A DNA stretch of 64,000 nt from CBDEGU01 sp965238045 (GCA_965238045.1 CBDEGU010000012.1:1116001-1180000), one strand, 5' to 3'. Shown: positions 45,784-55,326, counted from the first letter of the stretch. The notes: generated by a model from the sequence alone, not told the origin. Made by a program: numbers and translations.

Positions 45784-46290
45784 TTAGGCGGATTTGGCGG
45801 CCTCGAGAGCCGCTTCGTAACTGGGTTCGTCGGCCACTTCGGGGACGTATTCGGCGTAGACGATCTTGTTTTCCCCGTTGACTACGAATACGGCGCGGGA
45901 ATGGACACGCCAATCCTGAATCATCACGCCCCAGTTTTCACCGAACGAGCCGTTTTTGTAGTCAGAGAGAGCGGTCACGTTTTCGATGCCGGCCACTCCG
46001 CACCAGCGCTTCTGGGCAAAGGGCAGGTCACAGCTCACGGTGAAGATTTTGACGTCGCCGATGCCAGCGGCTTCCTTGTTGAATCGCCGAATCTCCTGGT
46101 CGCAAACCGGAGTGTCGAGCGAAGGGACGGCGCAGAAAATGCGGACGCCGCCGCCGGTAGCGGCGAGATTGACCGAGCCAAGATCACCGTCGGTGATTTC
46201 GAAGTCGGGAGCCGCGTCGCCGACTTTAAGTTCGGCGCCCAGCAGGGCCAGGGGATTGCCCTTGAATGTCGTTGTTCTTTCGTCTGCCAT
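45784..46290 (-). CDS. tpx: Thiol peroxidase (Tpx-type peroxiredoxin)
   Basis: This is an atypical 2-Cys peroxiredoxin reducing peroxides with thioredoxin. The peroxidatic Cys lies in VPSLDTPVCDQEIRRFN and the resolving Cys in SCDLPFAQKRWCGVAG, both at the family positions. The C-terminus VYAEYVPEVADEPSYEAAL is standard. ATG 46290 is preceded by GAGGAG; 168 residues is the normal length. It stands as a single gene in front of the divergent M20 peptidase gene. Confidence 0.95.
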   Translation of the reverse strand: MADERTTTFKGNPLALLGAELKVGDAAPDFEITDGDLGSVNLAATGGGVRIFCAVPSLDTPVCDQEIRRFNKEAAGIGDVKIFTVSCDLPFAQKRWCGVAGIENVTALSDYKNGSFGENWGVMIQDWRVHSRAVFVVNGENKIVYAEYVPEVADEPSYEAALEAAKSA

Positions 46291-46567
46291 GTTTCTCCTC
46301 TCGTCGGATGCTAGATCTGAATGGACTCCCGGACGCGAGCCGCCAAGAGAAGGCGACCGAACTGCCTTCTCTCGCTCCCGCAAGAGTATCTAGAGGATGA
46401 CGAGGCCGATAGCCCCGCCACTCGTTCTTGCCGTCTTCAACGGCAACCCCGACCGGAATCGTTCTTCTCACGCTACCAGTCCATGGACTAGGCGTCAATT
46501 CGGCGGCCGCGCAAAGGGTTGCGGCGGCACGGGTTGCTGGGAGAGGGTTTGATAGACTGAGACGCTT

Positions 46568-47860
46568 ATGCTGGACCTGCCCCTCCGCGCGCCGATGGAT
46601 ACGACGGAAATGGTGTCTGGGGAAATGGTGTCCGCGGAAGTGGTGTCTGGTACGGCTTGGGACCAGGCCGGCGGCCTGGCGCGCGAGGCGGGGCTGACAG
46701 CGGGAGTGGAATGGGTACGCCATCAGCAGCGCTGGATCAACGAGCAGCATGTGGAGATCTGCCGGGTTCCGTCGCCGACGTTCCAGGAACAGCAGCGAGC
46801 CAGCCATTTGATCGCGGCCTTTGGTGTCGCCGGGCAAAAGGCGAGACTGGATCCGGCGGGCAATGTGATCGTGCCCATTGCCGGGGGCCGCAAGCTTCCG
46901 TATCTCGCAGTCACCGCGCACATGGATACAGTGCTCGCGCCGCGGCGACCGGGCGATATCCGGGTTCGTCCCGACGGCGGGTTCGAGGGGCCGGGGATCA
47001 CGGACAACGGTCCCGGACTGGCCGCGCTTCTAGCGCTGGCGGGGGTGTTCTCGCTGGGCAGACTGGTCGAAAACCAGCGCAGGAACATCCTGCTGGTGGC
47101 CAATGTGGCTGAGGAAGGGGAAGGGAATCTGCTGGGCATGAAGTACCTGTGCGAGGAATCGCCGTTTGCGTCGCGTATCGATGCCTATCTCGTGCTCGAC
47201 GGAGCCTCGATCGGCCATATCACGGCGCAGGGGCTGGGGAGCCGGCGGTTCGAGATTGGAGTGGAAGGCCGCGGCGGCCATAGCTGGAACGACTACGGAA
47301 GGGCAAACCCGGTGCACGCGCTGGGCCGGGCGATTGGGGCGCTGGCCGAGATGGAATTGCCGGCCGAACCGAAAACGACGCTGACCGTCGGAATGGTGGA
47401 GGGCGGCGCGGGCGTGAACTCGATCCCTTCGTCGGCGCGGGCGAAGGTCGATATCCGGTCGGGCAGTGAAAGCGCAATCCGGCGGGTGGTGGCCCGGATG
47501 GAGGCCGAGGTGCAGCGAGCCATGCGGCGGGAAAACCAGAACGCCCTGGACACTCTCTCGAATCTGCGAATTCGCGAGATCGGCTATCGTCCGGCGGCGG
47601 CATACCGCGCGGAAAACCGCATGGCCGCCTGCGTGCGGAGCGTGGATCAGCATCTGGGAATCCGGTCCCGCATGGATTGCGCCTCGACGGACGCGAATAT
47701 TCCCCTGGCCCTGGGGAAAGCGGCGGCCGCGATTGGAGCCGGCGGCCGGGGCGGCGGCGCGCACTCAGCAGCGGAATGGTACAGCCCGGACGGCCGTGCA
47801 TTGGGCCTGGAGCGAATCTTGCTCGCCGTGGCGCTGATGATGAGCCAGGACGGCTTCTAG
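46568..47860 (+). CDS. M20-family metallopeptidase
   Basis: This is a zinc-dependent exopeptidase/deacylase of the M20 group. Metal and catalytic motifs: LAVTAHMDTVLAP (His, Asp), GPGITDNGPGLAALLAL (bridging Asp), VANVAEEGEGNLLGMKYL (general base Glu and ligand), and the dimerisation domain with GRGGHSWNDYGRANPVHAL. The last ligand His is in GGGAHSAAEWY. The N-terminus contains three copies of a five-residue unit (EMVSG/EMVSA/EVVSG) from a 15-bp tandem repeat, not expected in the family. A start at a later ATG or GTG (for example near 46705) is possible. The stop shares a CTAG with the convergent gene. Confidence 0.87.
   Translation: MLDLPLRAPMDTTEMVSGEMVSAEVVSGTAWDQAGGLAREAGLTAGVEWVRHQQRWINEQHVEICRVPSPTFQEQQRASHLIAAFGVAGQKARLDPAGNVIVPIAGGRKLPYLAVTAHMDTVLAPRRPGDIRVRPDGGFEGPGITDNGPGLAALLALAGVFSLGRLVENQRRNILLVANVAEEGEGNLLGMKYLCEESPFASRIDAYLVLDGASIGHITAQGLGSRRFEIGVEGRGGHSWNDYGRANPVHALGRAIGALAEMELPAEPKTTLTVGMVEGGAGVNSIPSSARAKVDIRSGSESAIRRVVARMEAEVQRAMRRENQNALDTLSNLRIREIGYRPAAAYRAENRMAACVRSVDQHLGIRSRMDCASTDANIPLALGKAAAAIGAGGRGGGAHSAAEWYSPDGRALGLERILLAVALMMSQDGF
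46608..46652 (+). repeat. Short 15-bp tandem repeat, three copies
   Basis: GGAAATGGTGTCTGG-type units occur three times in a row at about 46607-46651, with small changes. They encode (E)MVSG-like residues at the N-terminus of the M20 peptidase frame. Copy-number changes would keep the frame. Confidence 0.6.
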
Positions 47861-48687
47861 CCGCCCGCGATCTTGAGAGCCGAGGTTCCGCCGGTCGTTT
47901 TCTGATCGGAACCGGAGACGCTGCCCGATGCTTTGGATACCTCGCTGCCGGGCGCGATTGCTGTTGGCTCGCCGCCGGCGGGTTTATCCTCCGGCGGCTC
48001 CTCTTTGTCACTCACCGCAAGATCCTCCAGCCACGCGGCTCCCTTGACGTTAATCGAAAACTCACCTTTGTCCGTTCTCGAAACGAGTCCCGTTTCTCGC
48101 AGGAACCACAGGCTGAATGTCATGGCGCTAAGCTCAGCCCCTTCGACCGCCGCGCCGAGCTCCCCGGCGGTCATTTGCGGGGCCAAGGGGTGAACCAAGC
48201 AACGCTGATAGAGCGTTGTGACGATTTTTCGCCGGAGTTTCCACTCCGCAAGGACCCTCGCGCGATCGATCGGCGGCGCCTGTTCGGGTTCCGCGGTGAC
48301 GGCCGCCGGATCTTCCTCGTCCGGCTCCGCGGGAACGAGGCCCTTTTCCGCCGGTTTCGGTTCGCTGCCCGAAGGAGCGGCTGGGCTTGCTGCTGGCGGC
48401 GGCGCTGCTTGCCCCTGCACCTGAGGGGGTGGTTTCAAGCGCGCGGCGTTCTTGCGCTGTTGCTGGTACTGTTTATAGGCTTTGTTGAAATCGGCGCGCG
48501 CGACAGGATTCGACAGCGTAATAAACGCCTGCTTGGTCAGCTCGAACAGCCTCGCATCCGCCGTCGCGGAACTCTGCGGCGAATAGCGGCGAAGCAACAC
48601 GCGAACGGCGGATTCCACCGTCTTCATATTCGCGTCTGGACTGATGTCTAACAGTTCGTAGTAGTCAACAAAAGGTTCGCTTGCCAA
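47857..48687 (-). CDS. J-like domain protein without the HPD motif
   Basis: TTG 48687 is preceded by GGGAG at 8 bases and directly starts the conserved part. Residues 6-70 read as a degenerate J-domain (DYYELLDISPDANMKTVESA, then VRVLLRRYSP, FELTKQAFITLSNPVARADF). The HPD tripeptide needed to stimulate DnaK is replaced by Tyr-Ser-Pro. A Pro/Ala-rich linker (about 85-150) follows, then a compact helical domain (about 150-235: RVLAEWKLRRKIVTTLYQRC, ELGAAVEGAELSAMTFSLWF) resembling a winged helix, and an acidic/Ser-rich tail. Function unknown; ATPase stimulation is unlikely. The stop is convergent with the M20 gene. Confidence 0.7.
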   Translation of the reverse strand: MASEPFVDYYELLDISPDANMKTVESAVRVLLRRYSPQSSATADARLFELTKQAFITLSNPVARADFNKAYKQYQQQRKNAARLKPPPQVQGQAAPPPAASPAAPSGSEPKPAEKGLVPAEPDEEDPAAVTAEPEQAPPIDRARVLAEWKLRRKIVTTLYQRCLVHPLAPQMTAGELGAAVEGAELSAMTFSLWFLRETGLVSRTDKGEFSINVKGAAWLEDLAVSDKEEPPEDKPAGGEPTAIAPGSEVSKASGSVSGSDQKTTGGTSALKIAGG

Positions 48688-49195
48688 GATTCCACTCCCT
48701 GTGTCTTTCGCGCGTGAGGACCGGCGCCTCTTATATAGCCTAAACGGCCCGGAGCGATCAGGCAACTGAGTTGATAGATTACCACCTCTAAGGAATTCGG
48801 CATACCCATAAAGCATTAAGCGACAACACTTATATAATAAGGCCGTTGGGGGCGAACCTTAGCGTGGCGGGCTCGGCTTGGAACCCGGGCCCGGCCCCTG
48901 TGCGGCCCAGCAGCCCGTGGCAGGAGTCGGACTGGCGCGTTGCGAGCGACGCGGGGCCGAAAGTGAGGCATGACGAGGGCAAGGATGTGGTTCCGGCCAA
49001 CCGAGTCGCAACGAAGCTGCCGGCGCCGCGCCGCTCGCAACCCCTTGGGCGGCCAGGCCTTGCGACCCCAGGTGTTGTCGTTCGTCGCCGATGATGTCCC
49101 GCATCATCCTCCCCCTCTCTCCTAGCCCGCAGCCGCAAATCCTGGCCGCGCGTCCAGCCGGACCTCTACCACGGGCTGCTAGACGGCGTTTTACC
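48688..49195. other. Intergenic region, no gene recognised
   Basis: The stretch at 48820-48842 (CAACACTTATATAATAAGG) is strongly AT-rich in a GC-rich surrounding and is a plausible promoter for the leftward J-like gene. Bases 48845-49195 contain only shadow frames and no tRNA-like structure. Confidence 0.4.
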
Positions 49196-51562
49196 TTACT
49201 GTTCGACCTCAACAAGCCAGTCCGGACGCTTTAGTACCTCTCGCGGACGACTGCCGTCGAGCGGTCCTATGATCCCGTCTCGTTCCATGGCGTCGAGGAT
49301 TCGGGCCGCCCTGCCATAGCCCAATCGCAGCCGCCGTTGCAGGGTGGATGTCGATGCCTTACCCATCTCCAGGACGATCCGAATCGCGTTTTCATACGCC
49401 GGGTCGTCAAAACCCTCATCGTCATTTTCCGGATGGGCCTCACTATCCGGAGGCGGAGCGAGAAACGCCTTTTCGTACTCGGGCGCGCCCTGCTCCTTCC
49501 AGGTTTGCACGACGGCCTCGATTTCGTCTTCCGAGACGAGGGGCCCGTGGAGACGGACCATTCTTCCCGAGCCTGGCGGCAGAAACAGCATGTCGCCGCG
49601 GCCCAGCAGCGCCTCGGCGCCCATCGAGTCGAGAATGGTTCGGGAATCGACTCTGGTAGCCAGCCGGAAGGAGATGCGGGCCGGAATATTGGCCTTGATG
49701 AGTCCGGTAATCACGTCGACGCTGGGCCGCTGGGTGGCAAGGATCAGGTGAATGCCGACGGCCCGGGACATTTGCGCCAGCCGAGTGATCGACTCTTCGA
49801 TCTGACGCCCTTCGAGCATCATCAGATCCGCCAGCTCGTCGATGACAATCACGATATAGGGAAGTCGCTCGGGTTGGCGGGCCTGTTCGTCCAGATAGTC
49901 CGGGTCGGCCGCCAAGAGTTTCGCGATCTTCTCGTTGTACTGATCGAGGTTTCGGACGCTGTACTGCGCCAGAAGTTTCAGGCGGCGCTCCATTTCGATC
50001 GTGGCGTTCTTGAGCGCGTTGGACGCCTTCTTCATGTCGGTGATCACCGGAGTGAGAAGGTGCGGAATATCCGCGTAGAGACCCAGCTCGACCGTCTTGG
50101 GATCCACGAAGATGAATCGCACCTGGTCCGGGTTGGCCTTGTAGAGGATCGACATGATGATCGTGTTGATGAGTACGCTCTTGCCCGAGCCGGTCGAACC
50201 GGCAATGAGCAGATGCGGCATGCTGGCCAGGTTGGTGACCTTGATACGGCCATTGATATCCTTGCCGACGGCCATGGTGACCAGCGACTCCGAGCGGGTG
50301 AACTCAGGCGCTTCGATGATCTCGCGAAAAGAGATGACGTCTCGTTTTCTGTTGGGCACCTCGATGCCCACGGTGGACTTACCTGGAATCCGCTCGACCA
50401 TGATGGATTCGCATTCCAGCGCCAGGCAGAGATCTTCCGAGAGATTGACGATACGGGTGTACTTGATGCCGGGACTGGGTTTGAACTCGAAGGTCGTCAC
50501 GACCGGGCCGGGATTGATTCGGGTCACAGCCCCGCCGACATGGAACTCTTCAAACTTCGTGCAGATCTGCCGGGCCACCTCCTGCAATTCTGCTTCGTCG
50601 TATTCGGATCGCGCCACGCCGGGCCGCAGCAGCAGCGTTGAGGGCAGGCGGTAGGTTCTTGGCCTGCGGGGCAAGACGGAGCTTTCTTCGCTCTCGGCCG
50701 CCAAGCCGAACTGCTGCTCCGGCTCACGATCGAGGTCGCCGGAGGATGCATCGGGAAAGGGTGGCTGCTCAGCGGCATCCGAGACGGGATGGCTCTCGTA
50801 GGGAATGATCGGGGGAAGTTCCCCGTCCTCTTTGCCGAAAGAGCGCGCCTCCACCCCTGTTTCGGCAGTGCGGGTCTGGGCGCCGCCGGTTTCCGCGGCT
50901 GCCCTAGGTCTTCGTTCGACGCTAATCTGTTTCCGCCGGGCTCTCTCTTGCAGTCCTTGGCTGGACCTCTCCCGCCAGGCCGTCCAGCGGCCGCCGAGCG
51001 CGCGCAGCGCAGCGGAACCGTTCGCGGCCCAGTGTTGGACCGCTCCCAGCTCGAAGGAGGTGAGCAGATATAGCGACACGATGGCCGATCCGCTGAGCAG
51101 GATCAAGGCGCCGGTCTGATTCAGAGCGGAGAGGGCGGCGAGGGAGAGCACTTCGCCGAGCACGCCCCCTGGATGAACGGACCCAGACCACAGCGATCTC
51201 ATCTGGGCGGAATAGAGGCTCAGCGCCGTGCATGCCGAGGCCAGCAACAGCGCGGCGCCGAGAAGCCGTCCGAACAGCATTCGAATCGGGGAAGACCGCA
51301 CCCAGTGCCAGCCGGCCAGGGCCAGAAAAAACGGCAGAACGAAAGCCCCGAGTCCGAGCCCCTGCAGCAGCAGGTCGCTGCCGTAAGCGCCCGGAAAGCC
51401 GATCAGGTTCGCGGGAACGCCTTCGGCTCCGGCGACGTTCCATGACGGATCGAGAGTCTGGTGGGAAATCAGGCTCAGCGCCAGAGCGATCGCCAACGCG
51501 AGCAGGACGAACCCTACCGGCTCGTTAAGCCGGGGTTTACCGGTTGGTTGTAGAATTCTCAT
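49196..51562 (-). CDS. ftsK: DNA translocase FtsK/SpoIIIE
   Basis: This is an ATP-driven DNA pump at the division septum. Four N-terminal membrane segments lie within residues 15-175 (VGFVLLALAIALALSLISH; LGAFVLPFFLALAGWHW; LLGAALLLASACTALSLY; ALILLSGSAIVSLYLL). A charged linker, the alpha/beta motor with Walker A AGSTGSGKSVLINTI and Walker B-like IVIVIDELADLMM follow, then a C-terminal gamma winged helix (ASTSTLQRRLRLGYGRAARI). The last domain reads KOPS-type DNA sites. ATG 51562 has GAGG upstream; the in-frame ATG at 51571 is also possible. It lies 31 bp after uppP on the same strand. Confidence 0.95.
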   Translation of the reverse strand: MRILQPTGKPRLNEPVGFVLLALAIALALSLISHQTLDPSWNVAGAEGVPANLIGFPGAYGSDLLLQGLGLGAFVLPFFLALAGWHWVRSSPIRMLFGRLLGAALLLASACTALSLYSAQMRSLWSGSVHPGGVLGEVLSLAALSALNQTGALILLSGSAIVSLYLLTSFELGAVQHWAANGSAALRALGGRWTAWRERSSQGLQERARRKQISVERRPRAAAETGGAQTRTAETGVEARSFGKEDGELPPIIPYESHPVSDAAEQPPFPDASSGDLDREPEQQFGLAAESEESSVLPRRPRTYRLPSTLLLRPGVARSEYDEAELQEVARQICTKFEEFHVGGAVTRINPGPVVTTFEFKPSPGIKYTRIVNLSEDLCLALECESIMVERIPGKSTVGIEVPNRKRDVISFREIIEAPEFTRSESLVTMAVGKDINGRIKVTNLASMPHLLIAGSTGSGKSVLINTIIMSILYKANPDQVRFIFVDPKTVELGLYADIPHLLTPVITDMKKASNALKNATIEMERRLKLLAQYSVRNLDQYNEKIAKLLAADPDYLDEQARQPERLPYIVIVIDELADLMMLEGRQIEESITRLAQMSRAVGIHLILATQRPSVDVITGLIKANIPARISFRLATRVDSRTILDSMGAEALLGRGDMLFLPPGSGRMVRLHGPLVSEDEIEAVVQTWKEQGAPEYEKAFLAPPPDSEAHPENDDEGFDDPAYENAIRIVLEMGKASTSTLQRRLRLGYGRAARILDAMERDGIIGPLDGSRPREVLKRPDWLVEVEQ

Positions 51563-51593
51563 TCCGCTCATCCTCGTTTGTTCGAGCCGATGG

Positions 51594-52451
51594 TCAAGGA
51601 CCGCCGGTCGCGGGGAAGCGGAAGAATAACGCAAGAGCCAATACTATTATGCCAAAAATCACGCGGTAGTACACGAAGACCCGCATCGTGGCGTGCTGCA
51701 GATACTTCAAGAACAGCGCGATCACCGCGTAGCCGGCGACGCCGCTGACGAGGATTCCGACAAGGAACGGCGTTTGCAACTCGGCTGGAATGCCTCCCTG
51801 CCCCCAGGCATCGTGAGCGGCCTTGAGGGAAGCACCGGCGATAATGGGCGAGGAAAGCAGGAAGGAGAAGCGCGCGGCGGCCTGGCGCCGCAACCCAAGA
51901 AACAGCGCGGCCGCGATCGTGATCCCGGATCTCGATGTTCCAGGGATCAGCGCGATGGCCTGCGCGCAACCGATCGCGAGGGCCTCGGGGAGCTTGAGCC
52001 GGTCCAAGCCGCGATCGAATTTGCCCGTGCGGTCGGCGCGCCACAACACGCCGGCGACGGCGATGAGCGCAACGCCGATCACGACCGGGCCGCGCAGTGT
52101 CGTTTCGACCGCGTCCTTCCACAACAGCCCGGCCATGCCGGCGGGAAATGTCGCCGCCACGAGAAACCAGAACAGTTTGGGATTTTCGTAGATTTCGTGG
52201 TCGGGATCGCCGGGCGGCGGCACCAGTACCCGCTTGCCGGCGGCGAGACACAGCAGCCGGACCCAACTGCGGCCGAAGTAGATCAGCACGGCGCCCAGCG
52301 TACCCAGATGCAGGGCAATGTCAAAGAGCAGACCCGGGTCCTTCCAGCCGAACAGCCAGGGCACGAGGATCAGGTGGGCCGTGCTGCTGATGGGAAGAAA
52401 CTCCGTGACCGCCTGGACGATCGCCAGAACGATCACCTGGTAGAGAGGCAT
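51594..52451 (-). CDS. uppP: Undecaprenyl-diphosphatase
   Basis: This integral membrane phosphatase recycles undecaprenyl diphosphate for cell-wall synthesis. Conserved motifs: AIVQAVTEFLPISSTAHLIL (E/Q-rich motif with the catalytic Glu and Ser region) and ALIPGTSRSGITIAAALFLG (PGxSRSG motif with the catalytic Arg). About eight membrane helices are visible. The length of 285 residues is normal. It is preceded by the DUF2088 gene (8-bp gap) and followed by ftsK, so a three-gene transcript is likely. This locus therefore couples lipid-carrier recycling with chromosome segregation at the septum. Confidence 0.95.
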   Translation of the reverse strand: MPLYQVIVLAIVQAVTEFLPISSTAHLILVPWLFGWKDPGLLFDIALHLGTLGAVLIYFGRSWVRLLCLAAGKRVLVPPPGDPDHEIYENPKLFWFLVAATFPAGMAGLLWKDAVETTLRGPVVIGVALIAVAGVLWRADRTGKFDRGLDRLKLPEALAIGCAQAIALIPGTSRSGITIAAALFLGLRRQAAARFSFLLSSPIIAGASLKAAHDAWGQGGIPAELQTPFLVGILVSGVAGYAVIALFLKYLQHATMRVFVYYRVIFGIIVLALALFFRFPATGGP

Positions 52452-52459
52452 GCAGGATG

Positions 52460-53740
52460 TCAGTGCGCCACGGCTTCGGCCGAGAGCATATGGGGCAGGT
52501 TTCCTTCCGTGTCGAATTCGATGGCGCGCGGTTCGCCGATAATCTCGATCTCCGAATTCTGCTCCAGTTCCGGCAGCAGATTTTCGCTCACCATCAACTC
52601 AGCGAGTTCCATGCTGTTGCGAATCCAGGCGATAGAGACTTCCGCGGTATCGAGCTTGCCACAGGTTGGCGCGAGGGTTTCGATGCACTTCTTGTCACTT
52701 TCAAAATGCAGCGGCACAAACGACGGAGACAAGCTCGAGGCGGTCAAACTATTGATCCACATCGGTTCGTAGTCGATCTTGCCGAACAGCCGGCCGGAGA
52801 TCATGTCCGCCAGGCCGATCCCGATAGCGTTTCCGCCGCTCTGCGGGCTGAGATCGCGAACGTAGATCCTGTGAATGGTCGGAACATTGGGCCACACATT
52901 CGGCCCGTTGCGGCCGCTGCGGTTGACGACTTTGGTATCCATGCCGGCGCCGCTGAAGTTCTTGCCGATCTCATCGACGATCAGCAGATCGAGTTCCTTG
53001 ACCGGAATATTCGCCTTCCATGACTTGACGCGCACCAGCAGCTCTTCCTCGCGCCCGGCCATACCCTCGGCGCCAAGGGCGTGGACCTCGCCGGTGTTGT
53101 GATGCGCGTCTTCGAGAATGGCCAGCCCGCCAAGCATCTTGCCCGTGGCGAGGATGACTTCGCCGACAGTGCGGATCACTTTTTCCAGCCCCAGCCGCAG
53201 GGCGAAGGTATGATAATGCTTCGCGCCAGCCCACTTGCCCAGTCCGATGGCCATCATTTTGTGGATGCCGCTTTCAAGCTTGCCCTCAAAATCTGTGTGC
53301 CACTTGACGCGGCTGATCAGCATGACGCCGTCGGCCTCGAGGGCATCGGCCGCCATGACGACTTCGATCCCCTCGGGCGTGGTCCCGATCGGAGTCACCC
53401 TGAGGTTGCTTACCACCGGGCAGCCCATCGTCTGCTCGGTGATCTTGTAATGGGCGATCACCTCGGCCTGACCTGGCCCCGATGCCGCGCCGTGACTGCC
53501 CATCACGGGGATGATGAACGGATGGCAGTCGCGTGACTTCCAGAAATCGACCACCGCCTTGGCAATGATGGCGAGACCGGTAATGCCCCGGCTGCCGACA
53601 CCGATCGCGACGCGGCTGCCCGGCTTAACGGCCGAGGTCCAGCCGGCCGATTCCATCTCGGCACGCACCGCCGCGGCAACGTCAGGCAGACTGCGATCGG
53701 GGAAATTCTGACGGATGGGAACCAGCCTCTGTAATTGCAT
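52460..53740 (-). CDS. DUF2088 / lactate-racemase-like (LarA N-domain) protein
   Basis: This is the LarA-like N-terminal fold: VRAEMESAGWTSAVKPGSRV, IGVGSRGITGLAIIAKAVVD, PFIIPVMGSHGAASGPGQ (GSHG motif) and HTDFEGKLESGIHKMMAIGL. LarA itself needs a nickel-pincer nucleotide cofactor; whether this relative does is unknown, and no lar cofactor genes are in the window. The 427-residue length fits the DUF2088 subgroup annotated in Acidobacteria and Planctomycetes. ATG 53740 (MQLQRLV) or 53749 (MPSMQ) are both plausible. It is the first gene of the uppP-ftsK unit. Confidence 0.82.
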   Translation of the reverse strand: MQLQRLVPIRQNFPDRSLPDVAAAVRAEMESAGWTSAVKPGSRVAIGVGSRGITGLAIIAKAVVDFWKSRDCHPFIIPVMGSHGAASGPGQAEVIAHYKITEQTMGCPVVSNLRVTPIGTTPEGIEVVMAADALEADGVMLISRVKWHTDFEGKLESGIHKMMAIGLGKWAGAKHYHTFALRLGLEKVIRTVGEVILATGKMLGGLAILEDAHHNTGEVHALGAEGMAGREEELLVRVKSWKANIPVKELDLLIVDEIGKNFSGAGMDTKVVNRSGRNGPNVWPNVPTIHRIYVRDLSPQSGGNAIGIGLADMISGRLFGKIDYEPMWINSLTASSLSPSFVPLHFESDKKCIETLAPTCGKLDTAEVSIAWIRNSMELAELMVSENLLPELEQNSEIEIIGEPRAIEFDTEGNLPHMLSAEAVAH

Positions 53741-53825
53741 GCTGGGCATTATTATAGCCGAGTGGCTTGGGCGGCCCTGTCTGTTTCGCCTGGAATCCAT
53801 CGGGCGGGATGAGGGGGGGTGCGGT

Positions 53826-53910
53826 TGGCGTTTTGTCCGGTTTTACCCGCATTTTTGGAAAGTTTTTTGGAGCGGGGGCGGCTGGAATTGGGTCGAGGAA
53901 TGTGCCAGGA
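53826..53910 (-). pseudogene. 3' remnant of an STGPRT/KHG-type gene, second copy
   Basis: On the minus strand the bases encode APKNFPKMRVKPDKTPTAPP. They match the remnant at 2372-2470 (AAAACCGGACAAAAC core, preceded by short A-runs). No 5' part is found. It is probably a decayed member of the same multicopy family as the 15.5-16.3 kb pseudogene. Confidence 0.4.
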
Positions 53911-53983
53911 CCCGCGCCCGGCGCCTCATTGCGAGAGGCCCTGGGGGCACCGTCAGATCAACGGTGGCCGGCGACAATGGACC

Positions 53984-54130
53984 GATGGAATCCCTCTATC
54001 GACGCCACCGCTTTCCCGTACTGCGCAAGAACTCAATCGTCCCGGCGGGATGGGTCAACCAACAGCAACAGGACATCAACGACTATCTCAAGGAAGAGAA
54101 CGGCGTGCTTTGGGAGCAACTTCACACGCC
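53984..54130 (+). pseudogene. Transposase N-terminal fragment
   Basis: The frame encodes MESLYRRHRFPVLRKNSIVP and then QQQQDINDYLKEENGVLWEQL. The second part resembles the segment (YLKEENRVLREQL) that precedes the helix-turn-helix of many integrase-type IS transposases. The similarity ends at about 54130 and the rest of the gene is missing. Confidence 0.4.
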
Positions 54131-54177
54131 TCGCCTCGCCGGGTGGGGAGCCACACAGGTTCAGGTGGGACGATCGA

Positions 54178-55326
54178 TCAGTCCGCGGCGGCGGAAGGGC
54201 GTGGGCCGTGGTCGTAGAGACGGTGGTGCAGGGCGAGCACATCGAGTCCGAAATCGCCGTCGAAATCACGCCAGACCGAGTGGCTGTGGTTGCTCAGATT
54301 CTGTGTATTGGCATACTCGATGAGGAACGACGGCGCCTGAATCCGATAGTAGTTTCCATGTTCCTCGCGATTTCCGGTGGTCACGCGGCCGATCCCGGCC
54401 GGCCGCGGCTTGGGCCGGTCCAGACGTCCCGCCCAGCCGAAAAAGAGTTGCTCACGGGGTGTTTCCCGAGCCGCTCGCATCCGCTGGTCCGCGATCTCTT
54501 CCGGCATATTGCTCGCGTATTCCTCGATCAAACGCATCAGCATGCCGAACTGCTTCTCGCTCATCTTCGAGGCGGGCAGACCTTGCGGCGTTCCTTCCAG
54601 CTTGGCGCGCGTGTCAGCCATCGTCAGGATGTCATAGGGCGCGATGTCGCCGAAAATCACCTGCTTTCGCCGTTCGCCGTCGAATGAGCCCAACAGAGCA
54701 AGAGCGAGATCTTCTTCATCCCCCAGTGCCCTCATGCCCTTGTGGGGACCTTGGGCGACTTCATGAGGATTCGCTCCGAAAAACGTCGGACTCGCGGAGA
54801 TCAGTTCGCCGTTCTTGATGGTGTAGTGGAGCGAAAGATGATGGCCTTCCACCCTCCATCCCCACGTTCCCGTCAGTGAAGGTTCGCCGAAAATCGTGAA
54901 ATGGAAACCGTCGGCATTGCGGTGTCCGGTCTGGTCATCTTCGATGACCCGGACGATCTCCTCCAGCGTCATCACATCGACCGCCTTCAAGTAACCGAGT
55001 TTGCTCAACCCAATGCTCAGTAAGCCGTGCGCCAGATGCCGCTGTTTCGGATCCATATCCTTGAAGGCCAGACCGTTACGCGGGTAGCCATACTCTTGGG
55101 TAAAACCGCCTTCTGGAAAATAGTGCCACGTCGTGCGATGTGCCGCCTCGAACGGGAACACCGTGTAGGGATTCTGAAATTTGTCGAGCGACTCGATGAA
55201 GCGCTTCGCCGTCTCGACCATCATGACTTCTGTCTTGGCTTGATGGTAAGCTGCCGCGAGCGCCACCGCGCACAGAAACAGCCCAAAAAATCGACCCCTG
55301 CTATGTTTGCTCATCGCGAACCTCAC
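54178..55326 (-). CDS. DUF3500-family secreted protein
   Basis: The signal peptide is GRFFGLFLCAVALAAAYHQA. The body matches the DUF3500 pattern: RHLAHGLLSIGLSKLGYLKA, FTIFGEPSLTGTWGWRVEGHHLSLHYTI (split by the family's conserved Gly/Trp/His residues), ASPTFFGANPHEVAQGPHKG, and a terminal WRDFDGDFGLDVLALHHRLY. Function of the family is unknown; it occurs often in Acidobacteria and Planctomycetes. The start is ATG 55326 or 55314 (MSKHSRG). It is divergent from the cytochrome gene, with about 350 bp between. Confidence 0.88.
   Translation of the reverse strand: MRFAMSKHSRGRFFGLFLCAVALAAAYHQAKTEVMMVETAKRFIESLDKFQNPYTVFPFEAAHRTTWHYFPEGGFTQEYGYPRNGLAFKDMDPKQRHLAHGLLSIGLSKLGYLKAVDVMTLEEIVRVIEDDQTGHRNADGFHFTIFGEPSLTGTWGWRVEGHHLSLHYTIKNGELISASPTFFGANPHEVAQGPHKGMRALGDEEDLALALLGSFDGERRKQVIFGDIAPYDILTMADTRAKLEGTPQGLPASKMSEKQFGMLMRLIEEYASNMPEEIADQRMRAARETPREQLFFGWAGRLDRPKPRPAGIGRVTTGNREEHGNYYRIQAPSFLIEYANTQNLSNHSHSVWRDFDGDFGLDVLALHHRLYDHGPRPSAAAD

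Noticed and set aside
49337..50641. 434-codon plus-strand frame opposite ftsK
   Set aside because: It is a shadow of the ftsK motor domain without motifs.
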